64,000 nucleotides of DNA from Flavobacteriales bacterium UBA2669. GTDB lineage: Bacteria; Bacteroidota; Bacteroidia; Flavobacteriales_E; Vicingaceae. The stretch's first letter is position 1, and each line of letters starts with the position of its first letter. The stretch is from assembly GCA_002359215.1 (NCBI GenBank), contig DEMN01000012.1:62001-126000 (forward strand). Direction: 5' to 3'. Below the pieces are notes generated by a model. The model made no database searches. It saw only the letters and a program-made list of their open reading frames with translations, and was not told where the DNA came from. This document shows, one piece after another, positions 8,283-17,683 of this stretch. Made by a program: the position numbers and the translations under genes.

Positions 8283-9929
8283 ATGTATCATAAAATAAAA
8301 ATATTTCTTCTTTTCATAACATTATCACTGTTGGCTTGTAGAGAAAATGTTCAGGTAGATTTAATTGTTAGAAATGGCACCATTTATACGGTAAATGATA
8401 TGTTTGAAGTTGTTCAGGCTATGGCAATTAAAGATGGTAAAATTGTAGCGATAGGACCTGAAAATGAAATTTTGAATAAATATTATGCAATAGAAGTTAT
8501 TGATGCAGAAAAGAAAGCCATTTATCCTGGATTTATTGATGCCCATTGTCATTTTGTTGGATATGCTAAAAATTTGTTAGAAGTAAATTTAATTGGCTCT
8601 AATTCTTTTGAAGAAGTGATAGAAAGGCTTCGGGAGTTTGTAGCTAAAAATGAAACACCCAAAGGTAGTTGGATAATAGGAAGAGGTTGGAATGAAAATT
8701 TTTGGCAAGATAAAAAAATGCCTACCAAAGAAAAGTTAGATGAACTTTTTCCTGACAACCCTGTTTTCCTGTCACGAGTTGATGGCCACGCAGCTTTGGT
8801 TAACCAAAAAGCAATGGACTTAACAGGAATAACAACAAACACAAAAATTGAAGGTGGTAGAATAGAAGCAATAAACGGAAAGCTTACCGGACTTTTAATT
8901 GACAATGCGAAAATGCATGTGCAAAATCAGTTGCCAGAATATACTAATGCTCAAATAGCAAAAGCGTTGTTAACAGCTGAAAAACATCTTTTTGAAGTCG
9001 GCTTGACAACGGTAGATGATGCCGGTCTAGAACAGTATGATATTGAGTTGATTGATGAATTGCAACAAGCTAATAAGCTTCATATTAAAGTGTATGCTAT
9101 GGTAAGTGCAACACCTGAGTTACTGGATTATTATCTAGAAAAAGGTACCTACAAAACATCTAAATTAAATGTTGCTTCTTTTAAGTTTTATGCTGATGGC
9201 TCTTTAGGTTCAGAAAGTGCTTGTTTGTTAGATGATTATCATACTACTAAGCATAATAAAGGATTGATTTTACATGAACTCGAGTTTTATGAAAAATACG
9301 CACCATTATTAGCGGAAAAAGGGTTTCAGATGAATACACATGCCATAGGTGATTCTGCTACTCGGATGATGTTGAAAGTTTATGAGCAAGCATTAACAAC
9401 AACCAATGATAAAAGATGGCGAATAGAACATGCTCAAGTAGTTCATCCTGAAGATTTAGAGAAATTCAGAAAACTAACCATTATACCTTCTGTTCAACCT
9501 ACACATGCGATGTCTGATATGGAGTGGGCAGCAGAAAAATTAGGTGATGATAGAATGAAAACAGCTTATGCGTATAAAGATTTATTAAATCAATTAGGTA
9601 TGATAGCATTAGGAACTGATTTTCCTGTGGAAGATATTAATCCTTTATATACTTTTTATAGTGCTACTATTCGAAAAAACCTAGAAGGAAAACCTGAACA
9701 AGGCTTAATGATGGAAAATGCATTGAGTAGAGAAGAAGCATTAAAAGGAATGACCATTTGGGCTGCCATAGCTAATTTTGAAGAAGAAGAAAAAGGTAGC
9801 TTAGAAGTGGGAAAAAGTGCTGATTTTATTATCACCAACAGAGATATTATGAAGGTAGATGAACAAGAACTTCTTAAAACTAAAGTAGAAAAAACTTTTG
9901 TAGATGGAAAAATGGTTTTCGGGAATTGA
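8283..9929 (+). CDS. Amidohydrolase family 3 (YtcJ-like) lipoprotein
   Basis: This 548-residue metal-dependent hydrolase of the amidohydrolase superfamily has a lipoprotein signal ending in LLAC (Cys19), so it should sit on the envelope facing the periplasm or outside. The metal motif HxH is in DAHCH (His88, His90). Further ligand regions are NTHAIGDSA, WRIEHAQVV and ALGTDFPVE, as in N-substituted formamide deformylase and YtcJ relatives. These cleave amide or related bonds; the substrate here is unknown. It is transcribed alone, facing a leftward set. Confidence 0.9.
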   Translation: MYHKIKIFLLFITLSLLACRENVQVDLIVRNGTIYTVNDMFEVVQAMAIKDGKIVAIGPENEILNKYYAIEVIDAEKKAIYPGFIDAHCHFVGYAKNLLEVNLIGSNSFEEVIERLREFVAKNETPKGSWIIGRGWNENFWQDKKMPTKEKLDELFPDNPVFLSRVDGHAALVNQKAMDLTGITTNTKIEGGRIEAINGKLTGLLIDNAKMHVQNQLPEYTNAQIAKALLTAEKHLFEVGLTTVDDAGLEQYDIELIDELQQANKLHIKVYAMVSATPELLDYYLEKGTYKTSKLNVASFKFYADGSLGSESACLLDDYHTTKHNKGLILHELEFYEKYAPLLAEKGFQMNTHAIGDSATRMMLKVYEQALTTTNDKRWRIEHAQVVHPEDLEKFRKLTIIPSVQPTHAMSDMEWAAEKLGDDRMKTAYAYKDLLNQLGMIALGTDFPVEDINPLYTFYSATIRKNLEGKPEQGLMMENALSREEALKGMTIWAAIANFEEEEKGSLEVGKSADFIITNRDIMKVDEQELLKTKVEKTFVDGKMVFGN

Positions 9930-9937
9930 TTTGGGGA

Positions 9938-10531
9938 TTAACTTTTAGTACCATAGTTGCTTAATGAATGGTTTTTGTTATAATGTTTGTCAGCTAAGTA
10001 TAATATTCTATCAGAGTCTGAAAAAGGAATACTCAACTTGTCACATTTTTTCTTTAAAATATCTAAATATTCAAAATACATATTTATCTCATCTTGTATA
10101 GTTTGTTCAGTTTTATACGGTTTTAAAGAAAGAGACTTTCCATATAAAAATCTATAGACTCTTTGGTCAATAATTTGAAAAAGGTTTTTATTTCTAAATC
10201 TTAAAATTGTTGATGCCATAGGGAGTTGAATTCCTTTAGTTTTAGGACTTAATAAAATGGTTAAAAGCTCTCTTGCAATATTTTTTTGTTCTTCAGTTAG
10301 AACTTTTTCGTTAATATTTATTTTGTTTAACAATATAAATACTTCATCTGGTAATTTTGCATATCTATTTACTTTCCACAGTACAATTTCATTTATAATT
10401 TCTTGGTTAAAATCATTAGAATAACTATCAAGTTTACTCGTCAATTCTTCTTGATATTTAAATTCGCCAAAATTTTCTTCAACATTGAAAATTTCGTGAT
10501 CTATAGTTATAATTTCTTTTTGGTTATCCAT
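9938..10531 (-). CDS. Hypothetical protein with HhH-glycosylase-like core
   Basis: This 197-residue protein has no signal peptide. The stretch GIQLPMASTILRF (100-112) followed by QIIDQRVYRFLYG (119-131) resembles the helix-hairpin-helix glycosylase-like pattern in which a Gly/Pro turn and ASxxLRF are followed by an IDxR segment. The usual catalytic Lys of OGG-type enzymes is not obvious, so activity is uncertain. It starts 27 bases after the stop of the PIF1-like helicase on the same strand, which suggests co-transcription and a DNA-related role by association. The fold call is by eye only. Confidence 0.5.
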   Translation of the reverse strand: MDNQKEIITIDHEIFNVEENFGEFKYQEELTSKLDSYSNDFNQEIINEIVLWKVNRYAKLPDEVFILLNKININEKVLTEEQKNIARELLTILLSPKTKGIQLPMASTILRFRNKNLFQIIDQRVYRFLYGKSLSLKPYKTEQTIQDEINMYFEYLDILKKKCDKLSIPFSDSDRILYLADKHYNKNHSLSNYGTKS

Positions 10532-10558
10532 GTTGTTTTTCTGTAATTAATAACTCTC

Positions 10559-12763
10559 TTAATCCTCCTTCTGTAAAGCCGCTAACACCATTTTAATATC
10601 ACTATAAGAAATACTATTGTCTAATTGAGATTTAAGTTCATTTAGTCCGGAAATTTCCTTGTTTTTTTTGTACACCTTAGTAATAGCTTCAATGGTTTTT
10701 TTAGGAAGTAAGGTGGCGATGTCAATTTCTCCCACCCCAACATAATGAGCTAAATGTCCGATAATGGTGCTTTCTACAAAACCTCTTTCTTTGGCAATTT
10801 CTTTTACATTTTTACCTGCTTTGTATAAATCAAAACTTATTTTTTTGGTATCAACTTTTGGAGCTTTCTTTTCTGCTTTTTTTAGTTTTTCGGTGCGGGT
10901 TTCAATTTCTTCCTTAGAGCTTAATTTACTTTTATCAAATTCTTGGTTGTTAAGTGCTGATTCTACTAATGTTTTCGCTTTTGTTAGTTGTTGAATTTGT
11001 TTAAAAAAATAGCTTTCTAACTCTTGAAGCTCGGTAATGTATTTTTTTACTTTGGTTTTGGTTTTTAAGTTCTCAATATGTTCAAAAATAGCTTCTGATT
11101 GGGTTTTTAATAATGGAGAAAAATAATTGTTGGCAGCAATTATCCTTTCAAACAAATGTTGTTGGTCGTTGCTTTCAGAAATTATTTTTTTAAGCTGTCT
11201 TTTAAAACTTTCTGCTGGAGGTACTAATTCCTCTACTTTGCTTTGAAGTGTTTTTGCCCACTCCAAATAAGCTTGTTTTGCAGAAAGGTTTTCTGCTTTG
11301 GTATAGCTTTCAGCATGAGCTTTTACCTGATAAAGCAAATCTGATAAGTCGTAGCTATTTACTAAATAATTTAAGAAAAAATATTTTTCTTCAGTTTTTA
11401 AAATGTTTTCTATGGCTTTAATATCTGGTTTCGACTGGCAAAACTGGGCAATATGTTGATCAATAGATAAACTATTGGTGTTGAGGTTACTGGTCATTAC
11501 CAAGCCATCTAAACTTCTTAACCTCGAAAGAGCAACATACACTTGTCCTTGAGCAAATGCATTCCCAATATCTATAATAGCTTTATCAAAAGTTAATCCC
11601 TGACTTTTATGAACGGTTATCGCCCAAGCAAGTTTTAAGGGATATTGAATAAACTTTCCTACTACATTATCTTCAATTTCATTAGTTGCTGGGTTGAGTT
11701 GATATTTTACATTTTCCCAAGTATATTTCTCGACTATAATTAAGTCGCCATCACTCGTTTTCACTTCAATACTATCATCGCTTAAATCGGTTATCACACC
11801 AATTTTACCATTAAAAAATTGTTGTTTTCCGCTAGGGTCGTTTTTAATAAACATTACCTGAGCACCTTTCTTTAGCTCTAAACTTTCATCGAGAGGGTAG
11901 TTGTAAGGACTAAAATCACCTTCTATATCTGCCTGAAAATAATAAGATGCAGCGTTTAATTTGTCCAATTCTTCTCTGTTATAGCTATCGGCTTGCTTGT
12001 TATGAGTAGTTAGTCGTATAAACCCTTCATCAGGTTTTGGTTTAAAATTGGGTTGAAAATGTGCTTTTAGTGTTGTAATATCTGCTGGAGAAACTTTGTT
12101 ATCTCTTAAATTATTAAGTAAGCCAATAAATTTAGTATCTGCCTGGCGATAAATTTTGTCTAATTCAATTTGGATAGGAGGAGAGTTGTTAAATGCTTGA
12201 GCATTAAAAAAATAAATTGACGAATAGTAGTTTTTCAACACATTCCATTCAAAATCTTTTACCACCGGAGGAAGTTGCAATAAATCCCCAATTAGTAGTA
12301 ATTGAACTCCTCCAAAAGGAATGTTTCTTCTTCTTTTCACACTTCTGAGCATGGTATCAATAGCGTCCAATAAATCTGCTCTAAGCATACTTACTTCGTC
12401 AATTATTAGTAATTCTAGCTCTCTTAAAAGTTTTATTTTATTTCTATTGAGTTTGGCATTTTTTAATAAAGAGGCAGGCGTATTTATTTGTTGATTTTCA
12501 TTAAAATAATTAGCACTATTATCTTCGGGGATAAAATAACCAAAAGGCAATTGAAATAAAGAGTGGAGTGTTACTCCTCCTGCATTTATGGCTGCAATTC
12601 CGGTGGGAGCAGCAACAATTACTTTTTTGTGGGTATGTTGTACAACGTGTTTTAAGAAGGTGGTTTTTCCTGTTCCTGCTTTTCCTGTAAGAAAAATATG
12701 GCGGTTGGTATGGTTGATAAATTTTGAAGCAAATGCCGTTAAGCTTGATTGGTTATAAGTCAT
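10559..12763 (-). CDS. PIF1/RecD-like helicase with C-terminal helix-turn-helix
   Basis: This 734-residue superfamily 1B helicase has Walker A GKAGTGKT (27-34), the AAPTGIAAINAGGVTLHS segment typical of PIF1, and Walker B IDEVSM. It also has the LLIGDLLQLPPV motif III and a late AITVHKSQGLTFD/VYVALSRLRSL block (motifs V-VI). After residue 470 comes a long coiled or helical spacer. The last 90 residues (SFDLYKAGKNVKEIAKERG) match the HTH_40-type domain found in Bacteroidota RecQ and PIF1 homologues. It would unwind or remodel DNA in replication or repair. It heads a pair with the HhH-like gene downstream and follows a lipoprotein gene by 14 bases. Confidence 0.9.
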   Translation of the reverse strand: MTYNQSSLTAFASKFINHTNRHIFLTGKAGTGKTTFLKHVVQHTHKKVIVAAPTGIAAINAGGVTLHSLFQLPFGYFIPEDNSANYFNENQQINTPASLLKNAKLNRNKIKLLRELELLIIDEVSMLRADLLDAIDTMLRSVKRRRNIPFGGVQLLLIGDLLQLPPVVKDFEWNVLKNYYSSIYFFNAQAFNNSPPIQIELDKIYRQADTKFIGLLNNLRDNKVSPADITTLKAHFQPNFKPKPDEGFIRLTTHNKQADSYNREELDKLNAASYYFQADIEGDFSPYNYPLDESLELKKGAQVMFIKNDPSGKQQFFNGKIGVITDLSDDSIEVKTSDGDLIIVEKYTWENVKYQLNPATNEIEDNVVGKFIQYPLKLAWAITVHKSQGLTFDKAIIDIGNAFAQGQVYVALSRLRSLDGLVMTSNLNTNSLSIDQHIAQFCQSKPDIKAIENILKTEEKYFFLNYLVNSYDLSDLLYQVKAHAESYTKAENLSAKQAYLEWAKTLQSKVEELVPPAESFKRQLKKIISESNDQQHLFERIIAANNYFSPLLKTQSEAIFEHIENLKTKTKVKKYITELQELESYFFKQIQQLTKAKTLVESALNNQEFDKSKLSSKEEIETRTEKLKKAEKKAPKVDTKKISFDLYKAGKNVKEIAKERGFVESTIIGHLAHYVGVGEIDIATLLPKKTIEAITKVYKKNKEISGLNELKSQLDNSISYSDIKMVLAALQKED

Positions 12764-12777
12764 TATTTAAAAAGCAT

Positions 12778-13458
12778 TTATTCGTTTCCGTAGGTGGCTA
12801 AAATCATGGTAACATCAAAACCCAACCAAGGAGCAGATAGGTTGGCTCGTTTTCTATTCAACCGTTTTTGATATACCATTCCAATTTTTGTTGCAAATTT
12901 TTCTTCATAAAGTTGTTGACTGATAAGGTTGACATCATTTTGTTGAATTACTGTTGCAACCGAATCTAACGCATGCCCTCCAATGTTTTCAGATTGATGA
13001 ACAGACGTATATTCGTACATCATTTGTCCTTCATTATTAAAATTATTGCCATCCCAAGTTTTGTTAGCACGAACAGGAAAAATCAACTTTACATAGCGGA
13101 TATTTTCCTCTACTTTTTGGTAGTTGGTAGTTGAAATTTTACTGTTCCAAACATCAACTAATTCCCAGTGAATACTGTCATTATGTTTTTTATAACGTTC
13201 TATTCTATAAGCAGGGTCTCCTTGTAAATCGGTGATTTGAGATTCTAATTTTTCTTTAATTTGATATTGAAAAGTATCAACAGTATTGTTGAAATCATTA
13301 TAATAAATAGAATCCACATTATAAATAACGTAATTGCCAACCGAGAGCCCTGCATAATTGTAGTTTAAATTAGGACGCACCACATTATCTTTATCAGATT
13401 TGCAGCCAATAAGTGTTATAAAACACAATATCAGACAATATGTAAATAATCGTAACAT
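12778..13458 (-). CDS. Hypothetical lipoprotein
   Basis: This 226-residue protein has a lipoprotein signal: TLIGCKSDKDN places the lipid-carrying Cys at residue 19, with a charged KSDKD tail that may favour surface or outer-membrane location. The mature part is beta-rich with many Tyr/Asn and Trp residues (YNYAGLSVGNYVIYNVDSI). No known domain is recognised. It ends 14 bases before the helicase start; whether they share function is unclear. Confidence 0.65.
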   Translation of the reverse strand: MLRLFTYCLILCFITLIGCKSDKDNVVRPNLNYNYAGLSVGNYVIYNVDSIYYNDFNNTVDTFQYQIKEKLESQITDLQGDPAYRIERYKKHNDSIHWELVDVWNSKISTTNYQKVEENIRYVKLIFPVRANKTWDGNNFNNEGQMMYEYTSVHQSENIGGHALDSVATVIQQNDVNLISQQLYEEKFATKIGMVYQKRLNRKRANLSAPWLGFDVTMILATYGNE

Positions 13459-13490
13459 TTTCTAATATGCTAATTTACAATTTTTTTTAC

Positions 13491-15017
13491 TTATTTCTTT
13501 TTAGCAATTTCGTAAATATCCAATCTTCTATCTTTTAAATTTCTTACACTTCCAAAATTGTGTAGTTCAGTAAGCAAGTCCATATCTACATCTGCAATTA
13601 AAATCATTTCTGTATTTGGAGTTGCTTCGGCTTTTATTCCGTTTGATGGAAATTGAAAATCGCAAGGGGTAAAAACACCCGATTGAGCAAATTGAATATC
13701 CATATTGTGTACATTAGGTAAATTACCAACGCTACCGGCAATAGCAACATAACATTCGTTTTCTATTGCTCTAGATTGTGCACAAAGTTTAATTCTAGAA
13801 AACCCATTTTGAGTGTCGGTAAGGAAAGGAACAAATAAAATTCCAACACCATCATCTGCCAACATTCTTGGTAGCTCAGGGAATTCAACATCATAACAAA
13901 TTAAAATGCCAATTTTACCGCAGTCAGTGTCAAAAGACTTTAGTTGACTTCCTCCTTGCATTGCCCAAACTTTCTTCTCATCTGGAGTAGGATGTAGCTT
14001 TTCGTATTCTTCAATTTCTCCGTTTCTTTTTAGCAAATAACCTACATTGTAAAGTTGATTGTCAACCAATTTTGGCATACTACCGCCAATAATATTGATG
14101 TTATAAGAAATGGCTAGTTTAGAAAAACGTTCAACAATTTCGGGAGTGTATTCAGCCAATTTTCTAATGGCATCAGATTCGTTAAGGTGATTGTATTTTG
14201 CCATTAAAGGAGCATTAAAAAACTCAGGGAAAAGAGCAAAATCGCATCGATAGCCACTTAATGTATCAATAAAATATTCTGCCTGACGCATTAAGTTATC
14301 TAAATCTTCATAAGGACGCATTTGCCATTGTACAATTCCTATTCGAACAATTTTTTTAATGGTTTTGGCTTTTTTCGTAGGTTTTTCATAATAAATATTA
14401 TCCCAACGTAATAAAACTGCATACTCTCCAGAAGCTTCATCACCTTCTAAATACCCTTTAATAATTCTTACGGGATGGAAGTCATTAGAAATTTGATAGT
14501 TTAAAACAGGATCGTGAATTTCGTGAGTTCTAACTTTTTGAATATATTCTTTAGGGGTCATTTCATTAGCATGTAAATGGTAGTTTGGTATTCTGCCACC
14601 CATAAAAATAGCTCTTAAATCTAGGTTCTCGCATAATTCTTTGCGATACTCATATAGTCTTCTACCTAATCGTAAACCTCGGTATTCTGGTTTGATAAAA
14701 ATATCAATTCCATACAACACGTCACCATCTTCGTTATGGGTATTAAAGGTGTAGTTGCCAGTAATCTCTTTGTAAGTATGTTGGTCGTCAAATTTTTGAG
14801 AATCAACAATAATAGATAAAGCACAACCTGCAATTTTGCCATTTACTTTAATAACCACTTGCCCTTTAGGAAATTTATTTAACAAATTATTGATTTGTCT
14901 TTCTCTCCAATAAGAATCGGGCATATTTTTATAGGATGCAATCATAGCTTCTTTCAATTCTTCATAATCAGATAGTGAAAGAAATTCTAATGTAATTTTT
15001 TGTTGCTTTTCGTTCAT
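13491..15017 (-). CDS. Fused GNAT acetyltransferase / carbon-nitrogen hydrolase (YhcX-like)
   Basis: This 508-residue protein has two domains. Residues about 10-200 form a GNAT domain with the acetyl-CoA loop RGLRLGRR (113-120). Residues about 222-505 form a nitrilase-superfamily hydrolase with a complete Glu-Lys-Cys triad: FPEFF (Glu265), EKLHP (Lys340) and LICYDVEFPE (Cys374). The same order and size are known in B. subtilis YhcX and in Bacteroidota homologues. The substrate is not established; the hydrolase half resembles amidases acting on small amides. No signal peptide, so cytoplasmic. It stands as a single gene divergent from the Na/Pi cotransporter. Confidence 0.93.
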   Translation of the reverse strand: MNEKQQKITLEFLSLSDYEELKEAMIASYKNMPDSYWRERQINNLLNKFPKGQVVIKVNGKIAGCALSIIVDSQKFDDQHTYKEITGNYTFNTHNEDGDVLYGIDIFIKPEYRGLRLGRRLYEYRKELCENLDLRAIFMGGRIPNYHLHANEMTPKEYIQKVRTHEIHDPVLNYQISNDFHPVRIIKGYLEGDEASGEYAVLLRWDNIYYEKPTKKAKTIKKIVRIGIVQWQMRPYEDLDNLMRQAEYFIDTLSGYRCDFALFPEFFNAPLMAKYNHLNESDAIRKLAEYTPEIVERFSKLAISYNINIIGGSMPKLVDNQLYNVGYLLKRNGEIEEYEKLHPTPDEKKVWAMQGGSQLKSFDTDCGKIGILICYDVEFPELPRMLADDGVGILFVPFLTDTQNGFSRIKLCAQSRAIENECYVAIAGSVGNLPNVHNMDIQFAQSGVFTPCDFQFPSNGIKAEATPNTEMILIADVDMDLLTELHNFGSVRNLKDRRLDIYEIAKKK

Positions 15018-15093
15018 AGTGAAATAAGTTCTATTTTTGTTTTAGAATCAAAGCAAAATTACTTCTTTTAATCAATAGAATTTATCTTAAGAA

Positions 15094-16680
15094 ATGGAAT
15101 ATCAAGACATACAAATATGGGCGGTTTTGGCCGGTTTGGGGCTGTTTCTTTTTGGTATGTTTATGTTGGAAGAGTCATTGAAAAATCTTGCAGGAAGAAC
15201 ATTTAAGAAATTTTTAAGGACGCATACTAATAATTCTCTTAAAGCAGTTTTATCTGGAACTTTAATTACTGGAGTATTACAGAGTAGCTCTATGGTTTCA
15301 TTGCTGGTAATGTCTTTTGCCGGAGCAGGAATTTTAGGATTAAAAAATGGTATAGGAATAATATTAGGTGCAAATTTAGGAACCACTTTAACAGGATGGA
15401 TTGTTTCCTGGCTTGGTTTCAAGTTAGATATAGGTGCTGTTATTCTTCCATTTATAGCCATAGGTGGGTTAGGAATAATTTTCTTGAAATCAGAAAAATT
15501 ATCTAATATCAGTAAATTGTTGATGGGATTTAGCTTTATGTTTTTAGGGTTAAATTATATGAAAAATGGTTTTGCTGAGTTTGCTGAACATATTGATTTT
15601 TCTTTTATAACAGATAAACACCCTTTGTTGTTTGTTGCTTTTGGGGTGTTACTTTCGGCAAGTATACAGTCTAGTTCTGCTTCTATGATGATTTTCTTAT
15701 CATCTTTGGCGGCAGGTGTTATTACCTTAAATCAAGGTTTTTATTTAGTGATTGGTGGAGATTTAGGTACTACAATTACTGCAATTATAGGAACTATTAA
15801 TGCTAATTCTATAAAGAAAAAAGTAGGGTGGTCGCAGGTACTATTTAATGTGTTTAATGTAATGTTAGCACTATCTTTTGTTAAAGGGTATGCCTACCTT
15901 ATAAAAGATATTTTAAAGATACAAGAGGATTTATTTGCATTAGTTGTTTTCCATAGCATAATGAATTTGGTTGGTATTATTTTATTGCTTCCTTTTTTAA
16001 ATCAGTTTGCTAAATTACTAAACAAAGTAATTAGCTCTAAAGAAAAGAAAATAGCTAAAAAAATTGAGTTGGCAGATTCTAAGGAGACACATGCAGGTAT
16101 TGCTGCTTTAGAGCAAGAGTGTGTAGATTTTATTCAAAAAGCAATAGCTTTGAACCAGCATTTTTTAAAATTAGTAACACAAACTCAAACTGTAGATGAA
16201 GTATATTTTAATTTAAAACAATATGAAACTGAAATTGTAAGGTTTTATGTAGCGTTACAGCAAAATCAACTTTCAGAAGAAGAGGCTAACCGAATAAATC
16301 AGTTGGTGGCAAGTTTTAGAAATGCAACGCTTTCATCAAAAGATTTAAAAGATATTAAACACAATTTAGATGATTTGAATAAATCTGCTGAGGATCAGTT
16401 TTTTAGCTTATATAAGGAGGTTAAAAAAAATCAGAAGCAATTTTATAGTGAACTAATAGCTTTAATTGAACATTTTAGCGTATCTTCTTATATCGATATT
16501 GAGCAACTCAACCAAATTCAGACAGGTTACTATCAAGATGAGGTAGCAGAAATTTATGAGCTTATTAAGGAAAGTAAAGAGTCTGAAACAGACATTCCAT
16601 CTCTATTAAATATGGTGAGAGAAATAAATAATTCTAACGAATCTTTGTTAAGAGCAGTAAATAATTTGATTGCGAAGTAA
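15094..16680 (+). CDS. Na/Pi cotransporter family protein (NptA/YjbB type) with PhoU-like tail
   Basis: This 528-residue inner-membrane protein has the duplicated family signature LQSSSMVSLLVMSFAGAG and IQSSSASMMIFLSSLAAG, each with the QSSS core that binds sodium and phosphate in type II cotransporters. About eight membrane segments span residues 5-310. The C-terminal 200 residues are cytoplasmic, helical and PhoU-like. The expected role is sodium-coupled phosphate movement; bacterial YjbB relatives can export phosphate, so direction is not certain. Transcribed alone. Confidence 0.92.
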   Translation: MEYQDIQIWAVLAGLGLFLFGMFMLEESLKNLAGRTFKKFLRTHTNNSLKAVLSGTLITGVLQSSSMVSLLVMSFAGAGILGLKNGIGIILGANLGTTLTGWIVSWLGFKLDIGAVILPFIAIGGLGIIFLKSEKLSNISKLLMGFSFMFLGLNYMKNGFAEFAEHIDFSFITDKHPLLFVAFGVLLSASIQSSSASMMIFLSSLAAGVITLNQGFYLVIGGDLGTTITAIIGTINANSIKKKVGWSQVLFNVFNVMLALSFVKGYAYLIKDILKIQEDLFALVVFHSIMNLVGIILLLPFLNQFAKLLNKVISSKEKKIAKKIELADSKETHAGIAALEQECVDFIQKAIALNQHFLKLVTQTQTVDEVYFNLKQYETEIVRFYVALQQNQLSEEEANRINQLVASFRNATLSSKDLKDIKHNLDDLNKSAEDQFFSLYKEVKKNQKQFYSELIALIEHFSVSSYIDIEQLNQIQTGYYQDEVAEIYELIKESKESETDIPSLLNMVREINNSNESLLRAVNNLIAK

Positions 16681-16693
16681 GCTTTTTAAAATT

Positions 16694-17428
16694 CTATTTT
16701 GTATAACGAGGAGTTTTTGGTGAGTCTGCCACAAGCTCATTCAGTTGGTTCATTTCTTCAGCAGTAAGTTTTCTCCATTTACCAACAGGCATATCCAGAT
16801 GGATATTCATAATTCTGATACGTTTTAATTTTTTTACTTCATAACCTAAATGTTCACACATTCTCCTTATTTGTCGGTTTAACCCTTGAGTAAGAATGAT
16901 GTTGAAACTAGACTTGTCAATAGCTGTTACTTTACATTTCTTAGTAACAGTATCTAAAATAGGCACACCATTGCCCATTTTTTGAATAAAATCAGCAGTT
17001 ATAGGTCTATTTACAGTAACGATGTATTCTTTTTCGTGGTTATTTCCGGAGCGTAAAATTTTATTTACAATATCCCCATCGCTTGTAAGTAAAATTAATC
17101 CTTCGCTAGGTTTATCTAATCTACCAATAGGGAAAATTCTTTTTGGATAGTTGATGTAGTCTATGATATTATCTTTTTCAACGCGAGTATCTGTTGTACA
17201 AACAATACCAATAGGTTTGTTAAACGCAATGTAGTCAAAGCTTTCGTTGGTGTTTTTTATAGGTTTTCCATCAACCATTACTACATCATCAGGAGTAACT
17301 TTTGTTCCCATTTCAGGAACTTTTCCGTTTATCGTTACTCTTCTTTGCTCAATAAGTTTATCGGCAGCCCTTCTAGAGCAGAAACCCATTTCGCTGAGGT
17401 ATTTGTTTATTCTAATTTCGTTTTCCAT
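16694..17428 (-). CDS. rluF: 23S rRNA pseudouridine synthase, RluF-like
   Basis: This 244-residue enzyme has an N-terminal S4 RNA-binding domain (IRINKYLSEMGFCSRRAADK) and a pseudouridine synthase domain with catalytic Asp in GRLDKPSEGL. RQIRRMCEHLGYEVKKLKR fits RluF (U2604 of 23S rRNA) better than RluB or RluE. The frame stays open to 17584, but that extension runs through the tRNA-Ser gene and its terminator. The true start is therefore the ATG at 17428, directly before the S4 domain. It is separated from the tRNA by a terminator. Confidence 0.9.
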   Translation of the reverse strand: MENEIRINKYLSEMGFCSRRAADKLIEQRRVTINGKVPEMGTKVTPDDVVMVDGKPIKNTNESFDYIAFNKPIGIVCTTDTRVEKDNIIDYINYPKRIFPIGRLDKPSEGLILLTSDGDIVNKILRSGNNHEKEYIVTVNRPITADFIQKMGNGVPILDTVTKKCKVTAIDKSSFNIILTQGLNRQIRRMCEHLGYEVKKLKRIRIMNIHLDMPVGKWRKLTAEEMNQLNELVADSPKTPRYTK

Positions 17429-17470
17429 AATTGAGTTAGCAAAATTAAGGATAGCTTTGGTTATAAAGTC

Positions 17471-17506
17471 AAAAAAGCCGAACTCAATATTGAATTCGGC
17501 TTTTTT
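17471..17506 (-). terminator. Terminator of tRNA-Ser(GCU)
   Basis: The AAAAAAGCCGAA arm (17471-17482) pairs with TTCGGCTTTTTT (17495-17506), and the loop TCAATATTGA is itself self-complementary. It can work in both directions and lies 3 bases past the tRNA CCA end. Confidence 0.85.
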
Positions 17507-17508
17507 AG

Positions 17509-17598
<90 letters not shown>

Positions 17599-17683
17599 AA
17601 ATGGGAGCTGCAAATGTAATAATCCATTTGTTATAGAAGAAATATTAATCCTATTTTTTTTTAATTAAATTAGTGCTTGATTT

